From: Myxococcales bacterium
Lineage (GTDB): Bacteria > Myxococcota > Polyangia > Fen-1088
NCBI GenBank assembly: GCA_003159055.1
Contig: PMLH01000452.1
Location: 1 to 11,863, forward strand
DNA length: 11,863 bases
Direction of reading: 5' to 3'
In this document: positions 5,663-11,863 of the stretch, one piece after another
Numbering within the stretch: the stretch's first letter is position 1
Layout of the letters: the number at the start of each line of letters is the position of its first letter
Translations under genes and position numbers: made by a program
The notes under the pieces: generated by a model
Seen by the model: only the letters and a program-made list of their open reading frames with translations
What the model was told of the DNA's origin: nothing
Database searches by the model: none

Positions 5663-7569
5663 GCGGCACCTCCACCGGCCGACTTCAGCTTCTCGAAGTC
5701 CTCGATGATCTCGCCCGCGCGGTCGATGGCGGTGCTGGCCTCCTCGGCGGTGATGCTGCCGGGGGCGAAACGGGCGCGATCGCTGATGTCGAGGGCCGCG
5801 ATGGTGCCGTCAACCAGGGCCGGTGTTGCCCCGAGCGAGCCGAGCGCCACGCGCAATTCGTCGTGCGACATGCCGGCGACGGTGCGGCCAATCTTGCCGG
5901 TCAAAAATTCGCGTAGCACGCGCTCGATCTCGCCCAGCGACGGAGCGAGCTTGCCTGCATGCAAATAGCCGGCGGCCGTGCGCAGGCGTTTGTTGGCCGA
6001 GTGCCGCAGCTTCCGTCGGCGCTTGCCCTCGGTTTCCTGGCTCATGCGCGCGCGCGCGACACCGAGCAGGCTGACAAAGGCCAGAAGTCCCGGCGGCACC
6101 AGCACCACCGCCAACATGAGCGGCGAATGATACAGGGCCGAGCCAAGATCGCGGCGCAGCGCCGGGCGATTGCGAATCGGTCGCACCTCGATAGCAAGCA
6201 GGTTCTCGCCGCCCGACGCCGACGGCGTGGTGGTCGCGACCGGCGCGCTCGGGCTCGGCGCGCGCGCCTCGCCGGTGACGGTCAGGTGAATGGGCGACGT
6301 TTTCTCGGTCGCGTACGCGCCCGTCTTCGGATTGAAGTACGAGAAACTGAAGGGCGGAACCGTGGTCTCGCCCGGACGCTCGGGCAAGAGCAGGTATTCG
6401 GCGGTCTTGCTGCCGCCTACGTTGTCGCCGCGTGTGAGTTGCACGCCGATCTTGGGTTCGTAGACCTTCCAGCCCGCGAGGTGCGGCGAGGCCGGCAGCG
6501 GGATCTTGTGCAGGTTGCCTTCGCCTTCCAGCCGCAGCTTGAGCGTCACCGCGTCGCCAACTTGCACGTGATCTCGGTCGACCTCCGCGGCCAGCGTGAA
6601 GCGGCCAACCGCGGACGCATCGAAGCCGGCCGGTGCGCCTGCGGGCAGCGGAAGAATTTCGATCGTGGTGGGCTCGGCCTTGAGGTGCTCGCTGTGAACC
6701 CGGAAGAAGTCTGCGCGTGAGATGTCCGCCTCGAGCGGCGTGATGGTGACCTTGCCCGGCCGAAGCCCGAACAGGGCTTTGCGCATGAGCGGACCGACCA
6801 GATACGCGCGCCCGTCGATGACTTGCTCGGACAGGGCAAGGTGGCCGCCCTGGTTCGGGACTTCCAGATCCTCCACCCAGAATCCGTCGGTGCGCGGTTC
6901 CTTGGTCGGGGCGTAGTTGGACTGCCGCTCGACCAAATAGAGAAACCACTCGACCGTGATCTGTTCGCCAGTGAAGGCTTTGGTCTTGCTGGGGACGACG
7001 CGCAGGAAGTTGCGCTTGCCCGCAGCAATGCCTGGTCCTGCCGCTGCGGGCGGCGGCGGCGCTGGGGCGGGCTCTTCCTCGGGTTCCAGGTCTGGGAAGA
7101 AGAAGTTGGAACCTGGGAAACCGGGAATCCCACCTGGCATGCGCGCACGCGGTTGGGACGGGGCTGGGGCCTGACCGGGATCGACGACATTGACCGTGAC
7201 CTTGTCGGTGGTCAGGGGGCGGCTGTCGACCCGTACGCTGGCCGGGCCGATGGTCAGCTTGCCTTTTTGCAGCGCCACCAGCTGGTAGTGCCAGCTGTAG
7301 TTCTTGCGCATGAAACTGCCACCGCCGCCCATCTGAATCTGGGTCGACTGGCTCGGTTGCTCGGCCAGCACGCGGAAGCCGCGGAAGTCGGGCCGCCGGT
7401 AGTCTTCGATGCTCACATTGTCGACGGAGAGCGCGATTTCAAACGAAAATGCTTCGCCCAGCCCGACGGGGTTGCGGCCGAGGCGCGCAGTGAACGACGG
7501 CGGCTGCGCGTAGGCCGCCCCTGCCACGAGGAGTGCGGCAAACGCCAGAGCTTTGGAAATCACGCGCAT
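5659..7569 (-). CDS. batD: BatD: large periplasmic beta-domain membrane protein
   Basis: A 636-residue protein. It has a clean signal peptide (1-21, cleaved at AYA before Gln22). The first beta-rich region (about 25-130) is followed by a Gly/Pro linker and an acidic Pro/Ala-rich spacer (131-183). Further beta-sandwich regions run from about 187 to 432, a single membrane helix lies at about 484-505, and a cytoplasmic helical tail (506-636) contains GEIERVLREFLTGKIG. This is the BatD family architecture (PF13584-type 'oxygen tolerance' protein): repeated Ig-like domains in the periplasm, presumably a scaffold for the VWA subunits. The open frame reaches 7668, but ATG at 7567-7569 is chosen because it begins the signal peptide directly and lies 16 bases after the preceding TAA; its ribosome site is weak. 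The stop overlaps batE by ATGA. The C-terminal tail resembles that of the 10424-11407 protein, suggesting the two are related subunits. Confidence 0.92.
   Translation of the reverse strand: MRVISKALAFAALLVAGAAYAQPPSFTARLGRNPVGLGEAFSFEIALSVDNVSIEDYRRPDFRGFRVLAEQPSQSTQIQMGGGGSFMRKNYSWHYQLVALQKGKLTIGPASVRVDSRPLTTDKVTVNVVDPGQAPAPSQPRARMPGGIPGFPGSNFFFPDLEPEEEPAPAPPPPAAAGPGIAAGKRNFLRVVPSKTKAFTGEQITVEWFLYLVERQSNYAPTKEPRTDGFWVEDLEVPNQGGHLALSEQVIDGRAYLVGPLMRKALFGLRPGKVTITPLEADISRADFFRVHSEHLKAEPTTIEILPLPAGAPAGFDASAVGRFTLAAEVDRDHVQVGDAVTLKLRLEGEGNLHKIPLPASPHLAGWKVYEPKIGVQLTRGDNVGGSKTAEYLLLPERPGETTVPPFSFSYFNPKTGAYATEKTSPIHLTVTGEARAPSPSAPVATTTPSASGGENLLAIEVRPIRNRPALRRDLGSALYHSPLMLAVVLVPPGLLAFVSLLGVARARMSQETEGKRRRKLRHSANKRLRTAAGYLHAGKLAPSLGEIERVLREFLTGKIGRTVAGMSHDELRVALGSLGATPALVDGTIAALDISDRARFAPGSITAEEASTAIDRAGEIIEDFEKLKSAGGGAA
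5668..5673 (-). promoter_or_regulatory. Ribosome binding site of batE inside the batD coding end
   Basis: A full GGAGGT lies 5 bases before the batE ATG, within the last codons of batD. With the ATGA overlap it supports this start and reinitiation or coupled translation. Confidence 0.7.
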
Positions 7570-7585
7570 GGGTTGTGGCTCGCGT

Positions 7586-9346
7586 TTACCAGTCTTTGGT
7601 CGGAGGTGCACGTCTGACAGCACGCAGCCGCGCACGCATCTTCTCCAGTTCCTTGGGGCTCTGCTCAAGGTTGTTCAGCACCGCATCGATCTCGCGCATC
7701 TCGGGCGATTTGTCATCCTTTCCCTCGGGATTCTGCGGCTGCTGCTGGGCAGGGGGCTCGTCCTTTTTCTGTCCCGGCTTTTGCTCTTGCTGCGGTTCCG
7801 GCTTTTTTTCCTGATCCTGCTTGTCCTTGTCCTGCTTCTGGTCGTCCTTGTTCTTGTCCTGGTCCTTGTTCTGGTCCTCCTTTTTCTTGTCCTCCTCCTT
7901 CTTCTTTTGCAGGGCAAGCTCGAGGTTCCATTTCGCGCCGGCGTTGGCAGGGTCGAGGGCGAGGGCATGGCGGTAGGCCGCAATCGCGTCCTCGTACTTG
8001 TTGTTCTTGAAATACGTGTTGCCGAGGTTGAAGAAGGCCGCGGATTTGAGCCCAGGCGCAGGCGCTTGCGTGGCGCGCAGGAATTCTTGGCTGGCTTCCT
8101 CGAAGCGCGACAGGGCGAACAGGGCGTTGCCGCGGTTGAAGTGGGCGCCGGGATCGTTCGGCAGGTCGGCGACGGCCTTGTCGTACTGGGCAAGCGCCTC
8201 CTCGGGCTTGCCGCCCTTCATGCTGGCGTTGCCGTTATCGGTGGCGCGGTTGTTGCGCTCGATGGGGTTCCATGCGCCGAGGAAGGGCAGCAGCGCCGCC
8301 ATCGCCAGGGCCGCCGGAGTGCCCACCCCCTTCGCCTTGCGGCGGCGATCGCCCATGCAGGCCTCGAAGAGCAAGAGCAGCAGGGCGGGCGACAGCAGGT
8401 ATTCGTAGATCTCGTCGTATTGCTTGACCAGACGGGTTTCGTTCTCGGTCCGCTTCAATCGCGCGAGCGCCCCTTCAATCGCCTCGACGCCGAAGTGCTG
8501 GGCATCGGCGCGCAGGTAGCCGCCCCCGGTCTTGCCCGCGATCTGCGCCAGCAGGTCTTCGTCGAGGCGCGAGGTCACGTACTTGCCATCTTTGTCTTTG
8601 ATGTAGCCAGCAGCCTGCTCGTTTTCGCCGAGCTCAGGAACCAATTCGCCCGAGCGCGATCCGATGCCGACCGCAAAGATCTTGATGGCCAGCTTCGCCG
8701 CTTCGTCGGCCGCTTCCAGAGGCTTGCTTTCCGTCTCCTCGCCGTCGGTGAGGAGCAAGATGACCTGGTCGCGGGTTTCGCCGCCCTGGGCGCGCAACCG
8801 CGACAGCATTTCGATGGCACTGGTCAAGGCACGCCCGATGGCGGTGCCGCCGACCGGCATGTCCGACGGGGAAAGGTCGCGCCAGAAGAGCTTGACCGCA
8901 TCGTAGTCCGTGGTCGGCGGATAGGTCAGGGTTTCGCCCGCGAACGCGACCAATCCCACGCGATCGCCGGACAGCTTGTCCATCAACTGTTCCAGCTCGC
9001 GCTTGGCGCGCTCCAGGCGCGACGGGTAGATGTCCTTGGCCAGCATCGACTTGGAAAAGTCGAGCGCCACCACCAGATCGAGCCCGCGCTGCTTTTCCAG
9101 GCGGGCACGTCCGCCGGCTTGCGGTCGGGCCAAAGCAAAACCCAGCAGGCCGACGACCATGCACAGAAGAGCTGCCCTGGCCACCTTGCGTGGCACCGAG
9201 GTCGCGGCCGACATGCGTCCGATGAGCGCGGGTTGTCCCAGGCGCGCGAGCGAGCGCCGGCGGGCGACGAAGGCGATGGCGTAGGCGAGCACGGCCGCCG
9301 GCACCAGCAGAAGCAACCACAGCAGATGGGGATGCGCGAGCCTCAT
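7586..9346 (-). CDS. batB: BatB-BatC fusion: membrane VWA protein with TPR and charged tail
   Basis: A 586-residue protein. Membrane helices lie at about 7-27 and 57-74, then a von Willebrand A domain (88-300), then two helices (about 315-330 and 344-358), then TPR repeats (365-480), a Lys/Asp/Gln-rich tail (481-550) and a short helical end. The MIDAS metal site is complete: DFSKS (Asp96, Ser98, Ser100), Thr168 in GGTAIG and Asp201 in LLTDGEE, so Mg-dependent partner binding should be intact. The TPR part (from WNPIERNN, residues 359-366) corresponds to what other genomes encode as separate BatC, here joined after the last membrane helix. The open frame extends to 9439, but ATG at 9344-9346 overlaps the batA stop (ATGA), has GGAG 6 bases upstream, and begins the expected MRLAHPHLLW membrane start. 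It most likely acts in the inner membrane with BatA, BatD and MoxR. Confidence 0.92.
   Translation of the reverse strand: MRLAHPHLLWLLLLVPAAVLAYAIAFVARRRSLARLGQPALIGRMSAATSVPRKVARAALLCMVVGLLGFALARPQAGGRARLEKQRGLDLVVALDFSKSMLAKDIYPSRLERAKRELEQLMDKLSGDRVGLVAFAGETLTYPPTTDYDAVKLFWRDLSPSDMPVGGTAIGRALTSAIEMLSRLRAQGGETRDQVILLLTDGEETESKPLEAADEAAKLAIKIFAVGIGSRSGELVPELGENEQAAGYIKDKDGKYVTSRLDEDLLAQIAGKTGGGYLRADAQHFGVEAIEGALARLKRTENETRLVKQYDEIYEYLLSPALLLLLFEACMGDRRRKAKGVGTPAALAMAALLPFLGAWNPIERNNRATDNGNASMKGGKPEEALAQYDKAVADLPNDPGAHFNRGNALFALSRFEEASQEFLRATQAPAPGLKSAAFFNLGNTYFKNNKYEDAIAAYRHALALDPANAGAKWNLELALQKKKEEDKKKEDQNKDQDKNKDDQKQDKDKQDQEKKPEPQQEQKPGQKKDEPPAQQQPQNPEGKDDKSPEMREIDAVLNNLEQSPKELEKMRARLRAVRRAPPTKDW
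7697..7909 (-). repeat. Degenerate Lys/Asp/Gln codon repeats in the BatC part
   Basis: Codons for residues 480-550 of the BatB-BatC protein are dominated by AAG, GAC, CAG and GAG, giving runs such as KKKEEDKKKEDQ and KNKDDQKQDKDKQDQEKK, then Pro/Gln-rich sequence. On the plus strand this appears as imperfect repeats of TCCTTGTTCTGG-type units. It should be disordered and highly charged. Such tracts are common after BatC TPRs; they expand and contract easily and may vary between strains. The long hydrophobic plus-strand reading opposite it is an artefact. Confidence 0.8.
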
Positions 9347-10413
9347 GGCAATCTCCGGAGCCGCCCCAAGCGAAGGATCATTTCCAGCAGCAGGGCCGCG
9401 AACGCGGGCCAAAGGAAGCTGGGGTAGAGCTCGGCCCACAGCACGCCCCGGTCTTTGATGCGCGACTTTTCCAGGTCTTCGAGAATGGCCTGGAACCTCT
9501 TCACCAGCGCGCCGGTGTCGGTCGCCAGGTAGGGCGAGCCGCCGGTCATCGAGGCGATTTCTTCGAGTAGCTTGGGATTGACCGGGTAGCGCGAGCGGCC
9601 TTGCCCGCTGTCGTCGTCCTCGGCCGGGCTGTCGCCAGCGCCGGCAAGGATGGTGTAGATCTTCACGCCCATCTTCTGCGCGAAGGTGGCGGCCTGGGTG
9701 GGCGAGATATTGCCGGCGTTGTTGTCGCCGTCGGTGAGCAGAATGATGACCTTCGAGCGTGCGTCGGATTTGCGTAGACGCGCCAGCGCTACGCCGAGCC
9801 CGTTGCCGATGGCGGTGCCGCGTCCGTCGACGATGCCCGAACGCAGGTCGGCCACCATGCGCAGCAGGGTTCCGTGGTCGAGGGTGAGCGGCGTGTACGT
9901 GTAGGCTTCGCGGCCAAAGATGACGAGGCCAATGCGGTCGCTACGCCGGCGGCGCACGAAGTCTTGGATCACGGCCTTCGCCGCCTCCAGGCGGTTCGGG
10001 GTCAGGTCGCGCTCTTCCATCGACCCCGACATGTCGAGGGTGATGACGATGTCGATGCCTTCGAGCTCAAGGTTGTCGTCGCGGGTCGAGGTCTGCGGGC
10101 GTGCCAGCGCGAGTCCGAGCAGGGCGACCGAAAACAGGCGCAGCGCCACGGGCAAGTCACGCAGTCGCGCCATCGGGCCCTTGCGCTGGGCGCCGAGCTC
10201 GCTGGCGCGCGAATGGACCAGGAAGGCCGGGCGCAGGCGCTTGATGCCAAACCAGATGACCAGCGCGAGCGCGACCGGAATTGCGGCGAGCAGCCACGGA
10301 TGTGCGAAGCGGAAGGTGATGAGGTTGCGGAACATCGCCAGGTAGACCAGTGCCGCCGGGACGAACAGGATCGCCAGCAGGCGGTAGGGGATCCGGCCGC
10401 GGAAGCTCGGCAT
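9343..10413 (-). CDS. batA: BatA: membrane-anchored VWA protein
   Basis: A 356-residue protein. It has an extra N-terminal hydrophobic helix (about 11-28), the usual BatA start segment FRFAHPWLLAAIPVALALVIWF with a helix at 40-56, a further helix (88-104), a VWA domain (about 118-316) and a C-terminal helix (331-347). MIDAS residues are intact: DMSGS (Asp127, Ser129, Ser131), Thr200 in GRGTAIG and Asp228 in LLTDGDNN. The acidic insert AEDDDSGQGRSR (264-275) sits in the late VWA region. The VWA domain should face the periplasm and contact BatB, BatD or client proteins through bound metal. ATG at 10411-10413 lies 10 bases after the upstream stop but has no ribosome site; an in-frame GTG at 10429-10431 has GGAGGT 5 bases before it and would add six residues. 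The stop overlaps batB by ATGA. Identity is secure; the exact start is not. Confidence 0.92.
   Translation of the reverse strand: MPSFRGRIPYRLLAILFVPAALVYLAMFRNLITFRFAHPWLLAAIPVALALVIWFGIKRLRPAFLVHSRASELGAQRKGPMARLRDLPVALRLFSVALLGLALARPQTSTRDDNLELEGIDIVITLDMSGSMEERDLTPNRLEAAKAVIQDFVRRRRSDRIGLVIFGREAYTYTPLTLDHGTLLRMVADLRSGIVDGRGTAIGNGLGVALARLRKSDARSKVIILLTDGDNNAGNISPTQAATFAQKMGVKIYTILAGAGDSPAEDDDSGQGRSRYPVNPKLLEEIASMTGGSPYLATDTGALVKRFQAILEDLEKSRIKDRGVLWAELYPSFLWPAFAALLLEMILRLGRLRRLP
9353..9356 (-). promoter_or_regulatory. Ribosome binding site of the batB-batC gene
   Basis: GGAG lies 6 bases before the ATG at 9344-9346, inside the batA coding end. It supports the short start over the upstream open frame. 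Confidence 0.55.
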
Positions 10414-10423
10414 CGTGGTCGGG

Positions 10424-11407
10424 TTAGGCACGGGCGACCTCCGGACCGGCGGGCGGTGGCGGCGGCAGCTCGGGCCGCGGGCGCGTGGCTGCCACCATGC
10501 GGATGGCGGTTTCCAGCGCCCCGCGTGCTTGCTCGGGTGACGGCGCAATCTTGGCGAACTTCACCAGGTCGCATGCGGACAGCCAGCCTTCGATTTCGCT
10601 GCCGACCACGCCGCGCGAGGTTTCGAGCGGTACCCGGCGCATGGTTGCGACCAATTCTTCGGTGGTCATTTCCAGCGAGTCGAAACCGAAGCGACCGCCG
10701 AGGTATTCGCGAATCGCCTCGGAAAGCTGGAACGTGAAGGGGCGCAGATCGCCTCCCTCGGCCAACAGCGCGCCCAGGCGGTCGAGCTTTTCCATCGCGA
10801 CTTCATGGGCCGGTCGCGGCGGGATCGCGGGCGCCGCCGGCTTGCGGTTGCGGAGCCGCCGACGGACCAGCAGCGCGATCACCGCGCCGAGACCGGCCGC
10901 GGCCAAGCCACCGGCGATGTACACGTAGAGGTAGTCGCGCTGAATCACGGGCAACGAAGCGGCGTTGTCTTTCAGCTTGGGCTCGGGCTCGTTGGCAATC
11001 AGGCTGGTGATGGTGAAGGGGAGGGCCTGGGTGCGCACGCTCTTGACCGTGCCGTCCTGGCCGAAGTAGGTCAGCTCGACCGACGGAATCTCAACATTCC
11101 CGGGCTCGTAGGCGGCGATCTTCAGGTTGAACGCGCGGCTCATTTTCCCGTCGCCGAGGTCCTTCTCCTCGAGGGTGCGCGACAGCTCGGCGAATGGGCC
11201 GAGGTCGAGGTTGGCCGGCAACACCACCGGCATGGCGCGCGGACCAATCGACGTGATGGTGAAGGGAATCGCGTCGCCGACGTGGGCTTCGGCCTTGTCC
11301 GTGCGCGCAGTGACGGTCGGCGCATCGGCGGCGACCTGCGGCGCCGGAATCGTCCCGGCGTCAAGCGGCGCGGCGGCCAAGAGTGCGAGGAGCAGCGTCG
11401 GGCTCAA
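10424..11407 (-). CDS. BatD-like / DUF4381-like membrane protein of the bat operon
   Basis: A 327-residue protein. It has a short signal peptide (about 1-17), a single beta-sandwich domain (about 28-136) with pairs such as AHVGDAIPFTIT and NVEIPSVELTYF as seen in BatD domains, and a membrane helix at about 160-183 followed by RRRLRNRK. A Pro-rich hinge leads to a cytoplasmic helical domain (203-308) with FTFQLSEAIREYLGGRFG and LEMTTEELVATMRR, typical of DUF4381 and BatD tails. It ends in a Pro-rich stretch. It therefore looks like a mini-BatD: periplasmic Ig-like head, one helix, cytoplasmic tail that may meet the MoxR/DUF58 partners. The start is TTG (11405-11407), overlapping the stop of the DUF58 gene as TTGA and preceded by GGAGG 8 bases upstream; no ATG fits. 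DUF4381 family proteins occupy this slot in other MoxR-VWA operons. No catalytic motif is seen. Confidence 0.82.
   Translation of the reverse strand: MSPTLLLALLAAAPLDAGTIPAPQVAADAPTVTARTDKAEAHVGDAIPFTITSIGPRAMPVVLPANLDLGPFAELSRTLEEKDLGDGKMSRAFNLKIAAYEPGNVEIPSVELTYFGQDGTVKSVRTQALPFTITSLIANEPEPKLKDNAASLPVIQRDYLYVYIAGGLAAAGLGAVIALLVRRRLRNRKPAAPAIPPRPAHEVAMEKLDRLGALLAEGGDLRPFTFQLSEAIREYLGGRFGFDSLEMTTEELVATMRRVPLETSRGVVGSEIEGWLSACDLVKFAKIAPSPEQARGALETAIRMVAATRPRPELPPPPPAGPEVARA
10429..10442 (-). promoter_or_regulatory. Ribosome site plus alternative GTG start of batA
   Basis: GGAGGT (10437-10442), 5 bases, then GTG (10429-10431), in frame with batA and followed by VPNPTT before the Met. If used, batA overlaps the last codons of the upstream gene, in keeping with the coupled style of the rest of the operon. 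The ATG at 10413 is 23 bases from this ribosome site, which is too far for direct use. Confidence 0.5.
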
Positions 11408-11863
11408 TGGCGCAACCTCCGCGCCCGCGCTTCGAAGAAAGTGGTCAGCGCGCGCAAGTAGGGCCGGTCGGTGGAGACTGCAATCGCGTCGAGCGACAGT
11501 CGGCGGAAAAGCGCATTGCGGCTGGCCTGCTGCTGCCGCGCCGCCGCCGTGAAGGCACGCGCTTCGGGGCCGGACGAATCGAACACCACCAGCTCGCCAG
11601 TTTCCGGATCGTACAGATCGATGAGCCCGACTTTCGGAATCTCGGTCTCCAGGGGATCCGAAACCACGACCGGAACCACGTCGTGTCTGCGCGAAGCGAT
11701 GCGCAGGGCGCTCTCGTAGCCCTGCTGCGGGGAAAGAAAATCCGACACCAGAAAGGCCACCGATCGGTGGTGTGCGACGTGGCCCAGGAAATCAAGCCCC
11801 ACCGCCAAGTTGGTGCGCGGCGATTCCGGCGTGAACGACAGAATCTCGCTGATCACGCGCAGC
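11404..11863 (-). CDS. DUF58 family protein, C-terminal part (cut by window edge)
   Basis: The frame stays open to the right edge (first whole codon at 11860-11862), so 152 residues are visible and the N-terminal part is outside the window. The sequence fits the C-terminal half of DUF58 proteins, which have a VWA-like fold: a helix with LSFTPESPRTNLAVGLDFL, the core strand SVAFLVSDFL, then RIASRRHDVVPVVVSDPLE, GLIDLYDPETGELVVFD, and the closing DAIAVSTDRPYLRALTTFFEARARR. DUF58 proteins are typically encoded directly after MoxR AAA+ ATPases and before bat genes, and are thought to act as the cytoplasmic VWA-like adaptor of the system. The stop (TGA) overlaps the TTG of the next gene, so the two are coupled. 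The family is certain from motif and context; the molecular role is only inferred. Confidence 0.9.
   Translation of the reverse strand, partial: LRVISEILSFTPESPRTNLAVGLDFLGHVAHHRSVAFLVSDFLSPQQGYESALRIASRRHDVVPVVVSDPLETEIPKVGLIDLYDPETGELVVFDSSGPEARAFTAAARQQQASRNALFRRLSLDAIAVSTDRPYLRALTTFFEARARRLRH
11416..11420 (-). promoter_or_regulatory. Ribosome binding site deciding a TTG start
   Basis: GGAGG lies 8 bases before the TTG at 11405-11407, within the last codons of the DUF58 gene. It is the main reason to accept a TTG start for the BatD-like protein. Confidence 0.65.

Noticed and set aside
4899..5675. N-terminal extension of the aminotransferase frame through batE, suggesting a 648-residue fusion
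   Set aside because: The extension is an Arg/Pro-rich out-of-frame reading of batE with no domain; batE itself is a clean family member in the other frame.
7553..9427. 624-codon open frame on the plus strand with a long Leu/Val run
   Set aside because: It lies entirely opposite batB-batC; the Leu/Val run is simply the complement of the Lys/Asp/Gln codons. High GC keeps antisense frames open. No ribosome site or domain.

Overview
High-GC bacterial DNA with dense coding, frequent 4-base gene overlaps and GTG/TTG starts. The large Bat (aerotolerance-type) cluster, the lipoproteins and the cyanophycinase-like exoprotein fit a Gram-negative proteobacterial or myxobacterial (Myxococcota-like) genome. 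That taxonomic guess is inference only; the window holds no rRNA or other phylogenetic marker.

Left part (1-3703): four unrelated genes plus one edge fragment. The C-terminus of an IS1-type transposase enters from the left edge. Next, on the minus strand, is a single-pass membrane protein of unknown function (162-806). Its last ~16 codons lie antisense to the transposase end, which suggests an insertion scar. A divergent 212-bp gap leads to a plus-strand secreted lipoprotein of the cyanophycinase / peptidase S51 family (1019-2446). This converges on a minus-strand glycine-zipper lipoprotein (2472-3056). After a 188-bp divergent gap comes a small Cys-rich DUF3795 protein (3245-3703).

Right part (3729-11863): one long minus-strand operon, read from right to left. 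The order is DUF58 protein (cut by the right edge), a BatD-like/DUF4381-like membrane protein, BatA (VWA), a BatB-BatC fusion (VWA plus TPR), BatD, BatE (TPR, two membrane segments, SH3-like domain), and finally a PLP-dependent class I/II aminotransferase. Junctions are TTGA, 10 nt (or an overlap, if an upstream GTG is used), ATGA, 16 nt, ATGA and GTGA, so the set is almost certainly co-transcribed and largely translationally coupled. A MoxR AAA+ ATPase would be expected just beyond the right edge. In known systems of this type, MoxR and DUF58 work with membrane-anchored VWA proteins (MIDAS metal sites, intact in both copies here) and with TPR and BatD partners to form an envelope complex linked to stress tolerance or to chaperone/metal-insertion roles. 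The exact function is unsettled.

The most unusual points are the aminotransferase coupled to the end of the bat operon, the VWA-TPR fusion with a long Lys/Asp/Gln-rich tail, the extra BatD-like subunit between DUF58 and BatA, and the lipid-anchored cyanophycinase homologue. No RNA genes, CRISPR arrays or convincing terminators were seen, and no gene-free stretch exceeds 300 bp.
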